DNA of 62,621 nt from Kordiimonadaceae bacterium (lineage in GTDB: Bacteria > Pseudomonadota > Alphaproteobacteria > Sphingomonadales > Emcibacteraceae): contig JABGYD010000003.1 of assembly GCA_018675425.1 (NCBI GenBank), positions 1 through 62,621 of the forward strand. Reading direction: 5' to 3'. A program made the translations under genes and the position numbers. Shown here piece after piece: positions 7,584 through 15,607 of this stretch (position 1 is the first letter of the stretch; each line of letters opens with the position of its first letter). The notes under the pieces were generated by a model. That model saw only the letters and a list, made by a program, of their open reading frames with translations. It had not been told where the DNA came from and did no database searches.

Positions 7584-9311
7584 ATGGAAGATAACCGTAA
7601 TTTTATATTGGCAATTGTGCTTACCATGATCATTCTTTTTGGTTGGGAGTATTTCTTTAACACTTCCCCACCAAATCAAGAGCTGACGGCCATAGAACAG
7701 GTGTCAGCTCCAGGTCAAACTACAGGTATTCCTAACATGTCCAGCACCTCAAATGGTGGAACTATTCCTGGTATGGCTGCTCCAGTGGTTAAAGAGGTCG
7801 CAGCTGATCGAAGTTCAGTTATTGATAGAAGACAGAATGTTATTATTAATAGTGAACGCCTCAGTGGTTCAATCAGTTTAAAGGGCCTTCGTTTTGATGA
7901 TCTTTCCCTAACCGATTACCATGAAACGGTTGATCCCACTAGTGACATTGTTACGCTTCTTAACCCTTCTGACGCATTTGGCACCTACTTTGCTGACTTT
8001 GGTTGGATTGGTGATGGTAAAAAACCGGATGTGGATTCGTTATGGTCAGCCAATAAATCGTTATTAGGTACTGATGATGCGGTCATTTTTACATGGGATA
8101 ATGGTGAGGGATTGATTTTTTCTCGTGAAGTATCTCTCGATCAAAATTACATGTTTTCAGTAAATCAACGTGTAAAAAATAATACTTTAGCAACTATTTC
8201 GATGGCAACTTATGGTCGTATCTATCGTGAAGGTGGTGAGGGCCAGGGTCTTTTTATTCTTCATGAAGGACCACTTCGTGTTGGGAATGAAGGTAAAGAA
8301 GAAATCACCTTTGAGGACCTTGAAGACGATACTTATGGTGCGGATGAAGTGACCGATGGCGGTTGGGTCGGGATTACTGATAAAGAGTGGCTTGTAGCGC
8401 TTATCCCTAATCAGAGCGAAAATTTTACTACTAATATATCGAGGACAACCCAGAATAATGGGGTTCAGTTTCATGTAAATTTTGCAACGGGTGGTATCTC
8501 AGTAGCTCCAGGCGCAACTGCCGAGCGGACATCACGTTTTTTTGCTGGTGCAAAAGAAGTTGAACTACTTGAATATTATACAGAGATCAAAGGTGTTCGT
8601 ATGTTTGATTACGCAATCGATTGGGGTTGGTTTCATTTCATTACTAAGCCAATTTATATTGGCCTTCATTTCTTCTACGGTATTGTTGGAAACTTCGGTA
8701 TCGCTATACTGCTTCTCACGATGGTGATTAAGGGGCTATTGTTTCCTATGGCTAACAAGCAATACGAAAGCATGGGTAGAATGAAAAAACTTCAACCTAA
8801 AATGTTAAAGTTGAAAGAAAAATATGGTGATGATAAAACTAAAATGCAACAGGAAACAATGGCACTTTATAAAGAAGAAAAAGTAAACCCCCTTGCAAGT
8901 TGCCTACCAATCTTTATTCAGATCCCCATCTTCTTCTCTCTTTATAAAGTTCTATACGTAACGATTGATATGCGGCATGCACCCTTTTTTGGTTGGATCA
9001 AAGATCTTAGCGCTCCAGACCCGATGCTAGTTACTAACCTTTTTGGATTGATCCCTTGGGAGCCAACAGGTTTCTTGGCAATTGGGATTTTACCTATTTT
9101 TATGGGTGTAACTATGTATATACAACAAAAACTCAATCCGCCAATGACTGATCCAATTCAGCAAAAGGTATTTGCTTTGATGCCTATTATGTTTACATTT
9201 ATTTTGGCGGGCTTCTCTGTCGGCCTAGTGATTTACTGGACTTGGAATAATATCCTTACCATTTGCCAGCAATGGTATATTATGCGTAGGGTTGCAGCGA
9301 AGGAAGACTAG
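7584..9311 (+). CDS. yidC: membrane protein insertase YidC (Oxa1 family)
   Basis: A 575-residue insertase that integrates and folds inner-membrane proteins, with or without Sec. The N-terminus has an uncleaved membrane anchor (FILAIVLTMIILFGWEYFF), then a periplasmic beta domain of about 300 residues as in Gram-negative YidC, then the conserved Oxa1 core from FGIAILLLTMVIKG through KMQQETMALYKEEKVNPLASC to FSVGLVIYWTWNN. The length matches alphaproteobacterial YidC. It starts 10 bases after yidD, and its 3' end holds the Shine-Dalgarno sequence for engB. Confidence 0.97.
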   Translation: MEDNRNFILAIVLTMIILFGWEYFFNTSPPNQELTAIEQVSAPGQTTGIPNMSSTSNGGTIPGMAAPVVKEVAADRSSVIDRRQNVIINSERLSGSISLKGLRFDDLSLTDYHETVDPTSDIVTLLNPSDAFGTYFADFGWIGDGKKPDVDSLWSANKSLLGTDDAVIFTWDNGEGLIFSREVSLDQNYMFSVNQRVKNNTLATISMATYGRIYREGGEGQGLFILHEGPLRVGNEGKEEITFEDLEDDTYGADEVTDGGWVGITDKEWLVALIPNQSENFTTNISRTTQNNGVQFHVNFATGGISVAPGATAERTSRFFAGAKEVELLEYYTEIKGVRMFDYAIDWGWFHFITKPIYIGLHFFYGIVGNFGIAILLLTMVIKGLLFPMANKQYESMGRMKKLQPKMLKLKEKYGDDKTKMQQETMALYKEEKVNPLASCLPIFIQIPIFFSLYKVLYVTIDMRHAPFFGWIKDLSAPDPMLVTNLFGLIPWEPTGFLAIGILPIFMGVTMYIQQKLNPPMTDPIQQKVFALMPIMFTFILAGFSVGLVIYWTWNNILTICQQWYIMRRVAAKED

Positions 9312-9315
9312 GCCT

Positions 9316-9975
9316 TTGTCAGAAGATATTGAAACACAAGAAAAGAAACTTGCTTATACTGAGAGAGGACGCCTTCTTTTTCGTGCTCCTTGTGAATTTC
9401 TACTCGGTGCCGCATCGCTTACTCAGCTTCCTGATCCTGACGCTACTGAAGTCGCTTTTGCCGGTAGATCTAATGTTGGAAAATCGAGCCTTCTAAATGC
9501 ATTAACTGGTCGTAATAATCTAGCTAGAACTTCAAATACGCCAGGTAGAACTCAGCAGCTTAACTTTTTTTTCCTTGGAGACCGTAAAAATGATGGTCTC
9601 TACGTTGTTGATCTTCCCGGTTATGGTTATGCAAAAGTATCAAAAAAAATAGCAAAGGACTGGGTAGGTCTTATGCGAGAATACTTGCGTGGGCGACCTA
9701 ATTTACGCCGAGTATTTGTTTTAGTTGATGGCCGTCATGGTTTAAAAGATAGTGACAAAGAACTTATGGCGATGCTTGATAAAACAGCAGTTTCCTATCA
9801 GATAATTTTAACTAAATCTGATAAAGTTAAAATATCAGAGATGGAAAAAACACTTTTAAACACCCAAAAATCTATTGCCAAAAATGTAGCTGCTCATCCA
9901 ATAATATTGATCACAAGTTCGGTTAAGAAATATGGTTTGGATGAACTGAGGGGTATAGTCGCGGACCTAACATAG
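9316..9975 (+). CDS. engB: ribosome biogenesis GTP-binding protein EngB/YsxC
   Basis: A small essential GTPase acting in late 50S subunit assembly. All GTP-binding motifs are visible: G1 GRSNVGKSSLLNAL, G2 TPGRTQQLNFF, G3 DLPGYGYAK and G4 TKSDK. I choose TTG at 9316 (SEDIETQEKK) because AAGGAAG lies about nine bases upstream inside the end of yidC; TTG at 9292 would overlap yidC by 20 bases. In many alphaproteobacteria argB follows directly, but here 108 bases of AT-rich sequence lead to the nucleotidase gene. Confidence 0.93.
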   Translation: MSEDIETQEKKLAYTERGRLLFRAPCEFLLGAASLTQLPDPDATEVAFAGRSNVGKSSLLNALTGRNNLARTSNTPGRTQQLNFFFLGDRKNDGLYVVDLPGYGYAKVSKKIAKDWVGLMREYLRGRPNLRRVFVLVDGRHGLKDSDKELMAMLDKTAVSYQIILTKSDKVKISEMEKTLLNTQKSIAKNVAAHPIILITSSVKKYGLDELRGIVADLT

Positions 9976-10083
9976 CTAAGGGGAACGTTAGTGGCGATGA
10001 AATCTAAAAAATGTATGATAAAAACGCGGTTCTTAGTAATGAAAAATTTTGATTTAACTAGCTTATAAAGTGATAAAAAATTA

Positions 10084-10773
10084 ATGAAAAAAACTATGTG
10101 CAAGCTCTCTGATATGAAAAATATAAAATATTGGATATTTGATTTAGATAACACTCTTTATCCCCATCAAGCTGATTTATTTTCTCAAGTAGATAAAAAA
10201 ATGGGTTTGTTTATTCAGAAAATGTTTAATGTCTCCCATGAGGAAGCAAGACGGCGTCAAAAGAGTTTTTTTAAAACACATGGCACAACATTGCGGGGTT
10301 TAATGACGGAGCACGGAATTGAGCCTTATGACTATCTGAAATTTGTGCATGATATTGATTTTAATGTTCTTAAAATTGATGAGACTTTAATAGCGGCATT
10401 AGATAGGCTCCCTGGAGAGAAGTTTATATATACTAACGCTTCTACGGACTATGCGAAGGTAGTTCTATCCCACATTGGCCTCTCAGGAAAATTTAAAGAT
10501 ATTTTTGATATACATGATGCTAATTTTTTACCAAAGCCTGATGTTAGAAGTTATCATAAAATGATTGATAAATTTTCTATCGATCCGAAATCTTCTGTGA
10601 TGGTAGAAGACCTTGCTGTTAACCTTAATCCAGCGGCTGAACTTGGTATGACTACTGTATGGTTGCCATCGGATGATCTGCGGTCTGGTAATGATTATAC
10701 TCATAAGAATATCGATTATATCACGGAGAGTTTACCGCAGTGGTTGACTAGTGTTGTATCTGAACTAGATTAA
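10084..10773 (+). CDS. HAD-family pyrimidine 5'-nucleotidase
   Basis: A 229-residue HAD hydrolase. Motif I is FDLDNTLYP (nucleophile Asp and acid/base Asp), motif II is YTNAS, motif III Lys is in LPKPDVRSY, and motif IV is MVEDLAVNL. The DLDNTLYP form and helical cap match the SDT1/pyrimidine 5'-nucleotidase branch, which dephosphorylates UMP/CMP and related nucleotides. Homologues sit near engB, argB and dapD in alphaproteobacteria. The start is uncertain: ATG at 10084, 10099 and 10114 are all in frame, and the last lies eight codons before the motif I nucleophile. Confidence 0.88.
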   Translation: MKKTMCKLSDMKNIKYWIFDLDNTLYPHQADLFSQVDKKMGLFIQKMFNVSHEEARRRQKSFFKTHGTTLRGLMTEHGIEPYDYLKFVHDIDFNVLKIDETLIAALDRLPGEKFIYTNASTDYAKVVLSHIGLSGKFKDIFDIHDANFLPKPDVRSYHKMIDKFSIDPKSSVMVEDLAVNLNPAAELGMTTVWLPSDDLRSGNDYTHKNIDYITESLPQWLTSVVSELD

Positions 10774-10884
10774 TTGAGCTAATTTTGATAAAGTTCTGTT
10801 CCATTGCTGAAAATAGTTTTATGAATATTAAAATTACTCTGCAGTGGATGTTTAAGTAATTTCAATAGAAATTAAGAGATAAAA

Positions 10885-11508
10885 ATGACGAACGATAATA
10901 AAATATCATTACCAAATTATATATTGAAATCAATGTCAGGTACCTTGAAGCTTTTGCAAATGAAACCCCAGTCAATGGAGTATTTTGACTTATCACTAGA
11001 TGGTTTTTGGAAAAGCTTTTGGGCACTTGCGGTTATGGCACCTGCCTTTTTACTTGAATTTATTTATGGTGCTCAAGCCGATGTATCTCAGCCACTTACG
11101 ACAAAATTTATTTACTTTTTAGTATCTTTACCGTTGACAGCAACCGTCATGCTTTATTTTACAAAGTTTATGAAAATAAACACAAATTATATGCCTATGG
11201 TTATTGCCTACAACTGGCTCAATGCGGTGACTTATAATATTCTCATTATAGCGGGACTTATATTAAACTTACTGGCACCTGAAAGTCAGGTCACAGGAGT
11301 TATCTTGCTGATGTTTAGTGTATATTTTGGATTGTATGTGGTGTGGTACACGTTAAAAGTATCCTTGGCTATTAGTACATTTTTAGCTGTGGGGGTTTTG
11401 CTGTTTGTAAATATCTTTAATGCAGTGCTTCAGGTCCTGATTTTAAAAGTATTTGACCCCGAAGTATTTGAGATGTTATTTAATCTTGCTAGTAATCAAC
11501 CTTCATAA
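10885..11508 (+). CDS. five-segment inner-membrane protein of unknown function
   Basis: A 207-residue protein with an N-terminal cytoplasmic region of about 40 residues followed by about five hydrophobic segments (near residues 47-62, 75-92, 107-130, 135-160 and 165-190). No catalytic motif is visible. Similar membrane proteins, sometimes labelled Yip1-like, occur next to truA or dapE in alphaproteobacteria, so it is probably an old neighbour, not an import. Its last 20 bases overlap the 3' end of the convergent truA gene. Confidence 0.7.
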   Translation: MTNDNKISLPNYILKSMSGTLKLLQMKPQSMEYFDLSLDGFWKSFWALAVMAPAFLLEFIYGAQADVSQPLTTKFIYFLVSLPLTATVMLYFTKFMKINTNYMPMVIAYNWLNAVTYNILIIAGLILNLLAPESQVTGVILLMFSVYFGLYVVWYTLKVSLAISTFLAVGVLLFVNIFNAVLQVLILKVFDPEVFEMLFNLASNQPS

Positions 11509-12235
11509 AATAAAGCCCGTCCGGCGGTGCATTATAACCCAGAGCCTTTCGATCCTTTGCTCTTAGGGCATTCTCAAGATTTTTTTTAGTCCACTTTCCG
11601 CACCCTACGTAATAAAGGCAGCCCACCATTGAGCGGACTTGATGATGGAGGTAGCTTATGGCAGAAGTATCTATATAAATATTTTCACCATCTCTTGTAA
11701 CTTCAAGTTTTTCTAGTGTTTTTTGAGGTGATTTGGACTGACAGTGAACACTTCTAAAAGTAGTAAAGTCATGCTTGCCAATAAGAATTTTTGCAGCTTC
11801 GTGCATTGATACTACATCTAGGGTCTCTTTGATTTGCCAGGCTTTGTTACGCAATAGACTTAGTTTGGCGCGACGGTTGATAATGTGGTATCGGTAATAT
11901 CTCTTTTTAGCCGAAAATCTTGCGTGAAAATTATCATCTACTGCTTCAGACTTTAATATAGAGATGGGAATACCCTTAAGGTGAAAATTTAGCCCATCCA
12001 TAACTTTAAAGGCTTCAATTTCACCAGGAATATCAACATGTGAAATCATACCTTTGGCATGAACCCCAGCATCGGTGCGCCCGGCACTATGAAATCGACA
12101 CTCATTTTGACAAAATTTATATACTGCTTTTTCAAGTTCACTTTGAATGGAGTCTACATTTTTCTGCTTTTGCCATCCACAATAATTACTGCCGTCATAT
12201 TCGACGGTCAATTTAAAACGATGAAAATCACTCAT
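11489..12235 (-). CDS. truA: tRNA pseudouridine(38-40) synthase
   Basis: A 248-residue enzyme that isomerises uridines 38-40 in the anticodon arm of many tRNAs. The catalytic Asp is in SAGRTDAGVHAKG; the N-terminal KLTVEYDGSNYCGWQ and late FLHHQVR-like segment (SYLHHQVRSMVG) are also diagnostic. It is the last gene of the def-fmt-truA minus-strand unit and its start overlaps the fmt stop by four bases. It converges with the membrane protein gene, overlapping by 20 bases. Confidence 0.97.
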   Translation of the reverse strand: MSDFHRFKLTVEYDGSNYCGWQKQKNVDSIQSELEKAVYKFCQNECRFHSAGRTDAGVHAKGMISHVDIPGEIEAFKVMDGLNFHLKGIPISILKSEAVDDNFHARFSAKKRYYRYHIINRRAKLSLLRNKAWQIKETLDVVSMHEAAKILIGKHDFTTFRSVHCQSKSPQKTLEKLEVTRDGENIYIDTSAISYLHHQVRSMVGCLYYVGCGKWTKKNLENALRAKDRKALGYNAPPDGLYFMKVDY

Positions 12236-13140
12236 TTAAATGTAGCTCCTAGGTTGATATCAACCCCTCGGATTAGGTCCTCTATATTCATTAGTTCTTT
12301 ACCCGCACGCTGAGCATGTAAGATATTTAGTGATTTATTACCGCAAGCGATGGTAAGCGGTGCGGAGATCATTTGACCAGATGGCCCACTCTGATCAGAA
12401 ACCTCCACACTGAGGATTTTTAATCGTTCGCCGTTAAACTCTGTCCACGCGCCAGGAAAGGGTGACATTCCGTGAATATGATTTTTGAGGTCGTTTGCAG
12501 ATTTTGACCAGTCAATATGGGCTTCAGATTTTTTAATTTTTTCCGCGTAGATAACTCCGTTACTGTTTTGTGGTACTGCGCTTAAATCTGAAAGATAATC
12601 AAGTGTTTCAGTGATGGCTTTTGCACCAAGAGTGCTAAGTTTATCGTGAAGAGAACCAGCTGTGTCGCTTGATGCAATAGCGATAGATTTCTCTAGAATT
12701 ATTGGACCTGTATCCAGTCCGGCCTCCATCTGCATAATACCGATGCCAGTTTTCTGATCTCCAGCCATTATAGCTCGTTGGATTGGCGCGGCACCTCTCC
12801 AACGAGGGAGCAATGAAGCATGGATATTTAGGCAGCCAAATTTTGGTGCATCAAGAATTTCTTGAGGTAGTAAGAGACCGTAGGCAACAACAACAGCTAG
12901 ATCTAGGTTCAATTTTTTAAAGACATCAACATCACTTATTTTCTTAAAATTAAGTGGCGTATGAACGGGTATATTATGACTAGATGCAAATTCATGAACT
13001 GGAGATTGACGTTCTTTTTTACCACGACCTGCCGGTCTAGGAATTTGAGTATAAACAGCTACAATATTATGCCCGGCGCCTAAAATAGCCTGAAGCGCGC
13101 TTAAGGAAAAATCAGGTGTTCCCATGAATGCGATGCGCAT
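12232..13140 (-). CDS. fmt: methionyl-tRNA formyltransferase
   Basis: A 302-residue enzyme that formylates Met-tRNAfMet using 10-formyltetrahydrofolate. The folate and catalytic region reads NIHASLLPRWRGAAPIQ (catalytic Asn and His) with the downstream MEAGLDTGPI containing the catalytic Asp; the C-terminal OB-type tRNA-binding domain follows from about residue 205. Its start is 10 bases after the def stop codon, so initiator formylation and later deformylation are co-expressed. Confidence 0.97.
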   Translation of the reverse strand: MRIAFMGTPDFSLSALQAILGAGHNIVAVYTQIPRPAGRGKKERQSPVHEFASSHNIPVHTPLNFKKISDVDVFKKLNLDLAVVVAYGLLLPQEILDAPKFGCLNIHASLLPRWRGAAPIQRAIMAGDQKTGIGIMQMEAGLDTGPIILEKSIAIASSDTAGSLHDKLSTLGAKAITETLDYLSDLSAVPQNSNGVIYAEKIKKSEAHIDWSKSANDLKNHIHGMSPFPGAWTEFNGERLKILSVEVSDQSGPSGQMISAPLTIACGNKSLNILHAQRAGKELMNIEDLIRGVDINLGATFK

Positions 13141-13150
13141 CTAACTTCCC

Positions 13151-13663
13151 CTAATCTTCTTCCATAGTATATTTTTTAACTTTACGCACATACATACCGC
13201 GTTTTAGTTTGGACAGATAATCGATAAATACAATCCCGTTCAGATGATCCATTTCATGCTGAATACAGGTTGCTAGTAGATTAGTCGCATGAATTTCCTG
13301 AAGATCACCGCTATAGTCTAGGAATTTGACTTTACATTCAGCTGGTCGCTCAATATCCGCATATTGCTCGGGAACCGAGAGACATCCTTCATTATAAATA
13401 TTTATATCTTTTGAAGTCCATGTTATTTCGGGATTAATATAGAAATTTGGATTGGGGTCTTCTTCGCCTCGACTTGTATCGATTACTAATATCCGCAGCA
13501 ACTTTCCTACCTGCACAGCGGCGAGACCAATTCCCGGAGCATCATACATAGTTTCAAGCATGTCATCCATGAATGATCTAAGCTTATCATCGACCTTATT
13601 GACTGGCTTAGATATTTTTTTAAGCAGCGGGTCCGGAACTCTAACAATCGGTAAAATAGCCAT
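13151..13663 (-). CDS. def: peptide deformylase
   Basis: A 170-residue metalloprotease that removes the N-terminal formyl group of nascent proteins. All three family motifs are intact: GIGLAAVQVG, EGCLSVP (metal-binding Cys) and QHEMDHLNG (two metal-binding His and the catalytic Glu). Length and motif spacing are standard for type 1 deformylase. It is the first gene of the def-fmt-truA unit and is divergent from rmuC, with about 85 bases between the two start codons. Confidence 0.97.
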   Translation of the reverse strand: MAILPIVRVPDPLLKKISKPVNKVDDKLRSFMDDMLETMYDAPGIGLAAVQVGKLLRILVIDTSRGEEDPNPNFYINPEITWTSKDINIYNEGCLSVPEQYADIERPAECKVKFLDYSGDLQEIHATNLLATCIQHEMDHLNGIVFIDYLSKLKRGMYVRKVKKYTMEED

Positions 13664-13748
13664 AATTTTATATCTTATCCTTTTAATCTTTCAAATGGTA
13701 GGTAATATGTGTTTAAGTCAAGGTCAAGGGTATAAGGAGCAAAGTTTA

Positions 13749-14897
13749 GTGGTCGTTGATCAGAATATGTTTATTTTAATTGCTGTAGGGGTCGTTGCAT
13801 TACTATTAATAGGGATGCTTTGGCTAGTGAGCAGTCGAGCGCGTATGGACAGTGAAGAGCGCCGGATCACTGCTCAAAAATCTACCTCCCAAATATCTGC
13901 TGTTTTACAGGCAAATACAGTTCTTGAAAATCGTATCAAGATTATGAGTGAAAACCATGCTATCGGACAGGAAGAAATTAAACGGGCTATGCATGAGCGT
14001 CTTGACGCCGTTAGCAAGCGGGTTGGTGATAGTATAGAACAATCACGTGAAAAAACGGGTGAAAGTCTTGAAAAATTAAAAGAACGTTTGACTGTGATAG
14101 ACGAAGCACAAAAAAACATAACCGATCTTTCTGGCCAAATGGTTGGACTACAAGAAATTCTTTCTAATAAACAGGCGCGTGGAGCTTTTGGGGAGGTGCA
14201 ATTGAATGATCTAGTTTCTAGTATTTTGCCACCAAATGCATACGAGTTTCAAGCAACTATGGAAAATGGTAAGCGAGCTGATTGTCTGATCAAACTTCCC
14301 AATCCACCCGGATCAATTGTTGTTGATGCTAAATTTCCACTTGAGAGTTATCACCGGCTACATGCTGAGAATACAGACACTGAAAAACGAAAAGCCCAAA
14401 GCCAGTTTAAAGCGGATATTCTTAAACATGTGAAGGATATTTCAGAAAAATATATCATTAATGGCGTAACTGCAGAATCAGCACTTATGTTTCTTCCGTC
14501 CGAAGCGGTCTACGCTGAGTTACACAGTAATTTTGGTGATGTTGTGGAAAAGTCATATAGAGCTAAAGTTTGGATTGTAAGTCCAACCACATTGATGGCT
14601 ACTTTGAATACTGTCCGTGCGGTGCTTAAGGATGCTCGAATGCGTGAGCAGGCTGGTATTATTCAAAAACACGTCACCACGTTAATTGATGATGTGGAAA
14701 GGCTCGATGATCGAGTATATGCTCTTCGCAAGCATTTTGGACAAGCGGAGAAGGATATTGATCTAATAAGTACCTCTTCCAGAAAAATTACTTCAAGAGT
14801 AGATGTTATAGAAAAAATACAGATGGAGGAAGAAGAAGCAGTTGAGGACGCAATAGAAGCTAATACCGCAACACCAAGTAAGCTGCTGAATGATTAA
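13749..14897 (+). CDS. rmuC: DNA recombination protein RmuC homologue
   Basis: RmuC limits inversions between short inverted repeats and has a predicted PD-(D/E)xK-like nuclease fold. The protein has one N-terminal membrane segment (FILIAVGVVALLLIGMLWLV), a long coiled coil (about residues 35-130), and the RmuC core with ARGAFGEVQL, ADCLIKLPN, VVDAKFPLESY and VWIVSPTTLMATL. I place the start at GTG 13749 because AAGGAG lies about nine bases upstream; ATG 13767 is an alternative. The frame stays open upstream over def on the other strand, but those codons are unlikely to be translated. rmuC next to def is a common alphaproteobacterial arrangement. Confidence 0.93.
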   Translation: MVVDQNMFILIAVGVVALLLIGMLWLVSSRARMDSEERRITAQKSTSQISAVLQANTVLENRIKIMSENHAIGQEEIKRAMHERLDAVSKRVGDSIEQSREKTGESLEKLKERLTVIDEAQKNITDLSGQMVGLQEILSNKQARGAFGEVQLNDLVSSILPPNAYEFQATMENGKRADCLIKLPNPPGSIVVDAKFPLESYHRLHAENTDTEKRKAQSQFKADILKHVKDISEKYIINGVTAESALMFLPSEAVYAELHSNFGDVVEKSYRAKVWIVSPTTLMATLNTVRAVLKDARMREQAGIIQKHVTTLIDDVERLDDRVYALRKHFGQAEKDIDLISTSSRKITSRVDVIEKIQMEEEEAVEDAIEANTATPSKLLND

Positions 14898-14971
14898 AAT
14901 TTATTTGCTATTATTATAATAAGTTTTTCTTTAACTTGACATTTATCACCTTATTTGATTCCTTGGCTATT

Positions 14972-15577
14972 ATGAAAACTAAAGTTATTATTGCGACCGT
15001 CATACTTGCAATTTCTGGATGTGCTTCTGCACCACCAAAAAATGTTACCAATAGCTGTTCTATTTTTAATGAAAAAAGTAGTTGGTACAAGGCAACTAAA
15101 AATGTACGTGAAAAATATGGTACCCCTATTCATGTTCAACTTGCCATTATGAGGCAAGAAAGTAGCTTTAAACAAGATGCTAAGCCTGGCCGCGATTTTT
15201 TGATGTGGGTAATTCCCTGGGGCCGCAAGTCATCTGCTTATGGTTATGCACAAGTATTAGACGGAACCTGGGATTGGTACCGAGAAGAAACGGGCAATCG
15301 TGGGGCTGATCGTGACAACTTTGAAGATGCGGCAGACTTTATCGGCTGGTATACTAATATAAGTCAGCGCACTCTCGGTATTTCTAAGTGGGATGCTTAC
15401 AATCAATATTTAGCATACCATGAAGGTCATGGCGGCTATAAACGGAAGACTTTTCTAAAGAAAAAATGGTTGATGGAAGTGGCTAATAAAGTTGATGGGT
15501 ATTCTCAAAATTATGCTACGCAACTGCAAAGCTGTGAAGACGAGCTTGGTGGTGGGTTCTGGCTTTGGCCTTTCTAA
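14972..15577 (+). CDS. lytic transglycosylase-like lipoprotein (SLT domain)
   Basis: A 201-residue exported protein with a signal sequence and lipobox ending ISGC (MKTKVIIATVILAISGC), so it is probably anchored in a membrane facing the periplasm. The core shows a lysozyme-like SLT pattern: HVQLAIMRQESSF with the likely catalytic Glu, AYGYAQVLDGTW, and YNQYLAYHEGHGGY. Such enzymes cleave MurNAc-GlcNAc bonds in peptidoglycan with formation of 1,6-anhydroMurNAc. An in-frame ATG 12 codons upstream would disrupt the signal peptide, so I use 14972. It converges with the 5-oxoprolinase gene. Confidence 0.85.
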   Translation: MKTKVIIATVILAISGCASAPPKNVTNSCSIFNEKSSWYKATKNVREKYGTPIHVQLAIMRQESSFKQDAKPGRDFLMWVIPWGRKSSAYGYAQVLDGTWDWYREETGNRGADRDNFEDAADFIGWYTNISQRTLGISKWDAYNQYLAYHEGHGGYKRKTFLKKKWLMEVANKVDGYSQNYATQLQSCEDELGGGFWLWPF

Positions 15578-15607
15578 ATAAGTTTTATTTATTAAATTCG
15601 ATTTTTC

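Noticed and set aside
9991-10068. 25-codon frame with an AGGGGA sequence after engB, considered as an argB remnant
   Set aside because: The translation has no likeness to the ArgB N-terminus and it is too short to support as a gene.
13452-13748. N-terminal extension of rmuC by about 99 codons
   Set aside because: It would overlap def on the other strand, and a Shine-Dalgarno sequence (AAGGAG) sits before GTG 13749, close to the membrane segment that normally begins RmuC.
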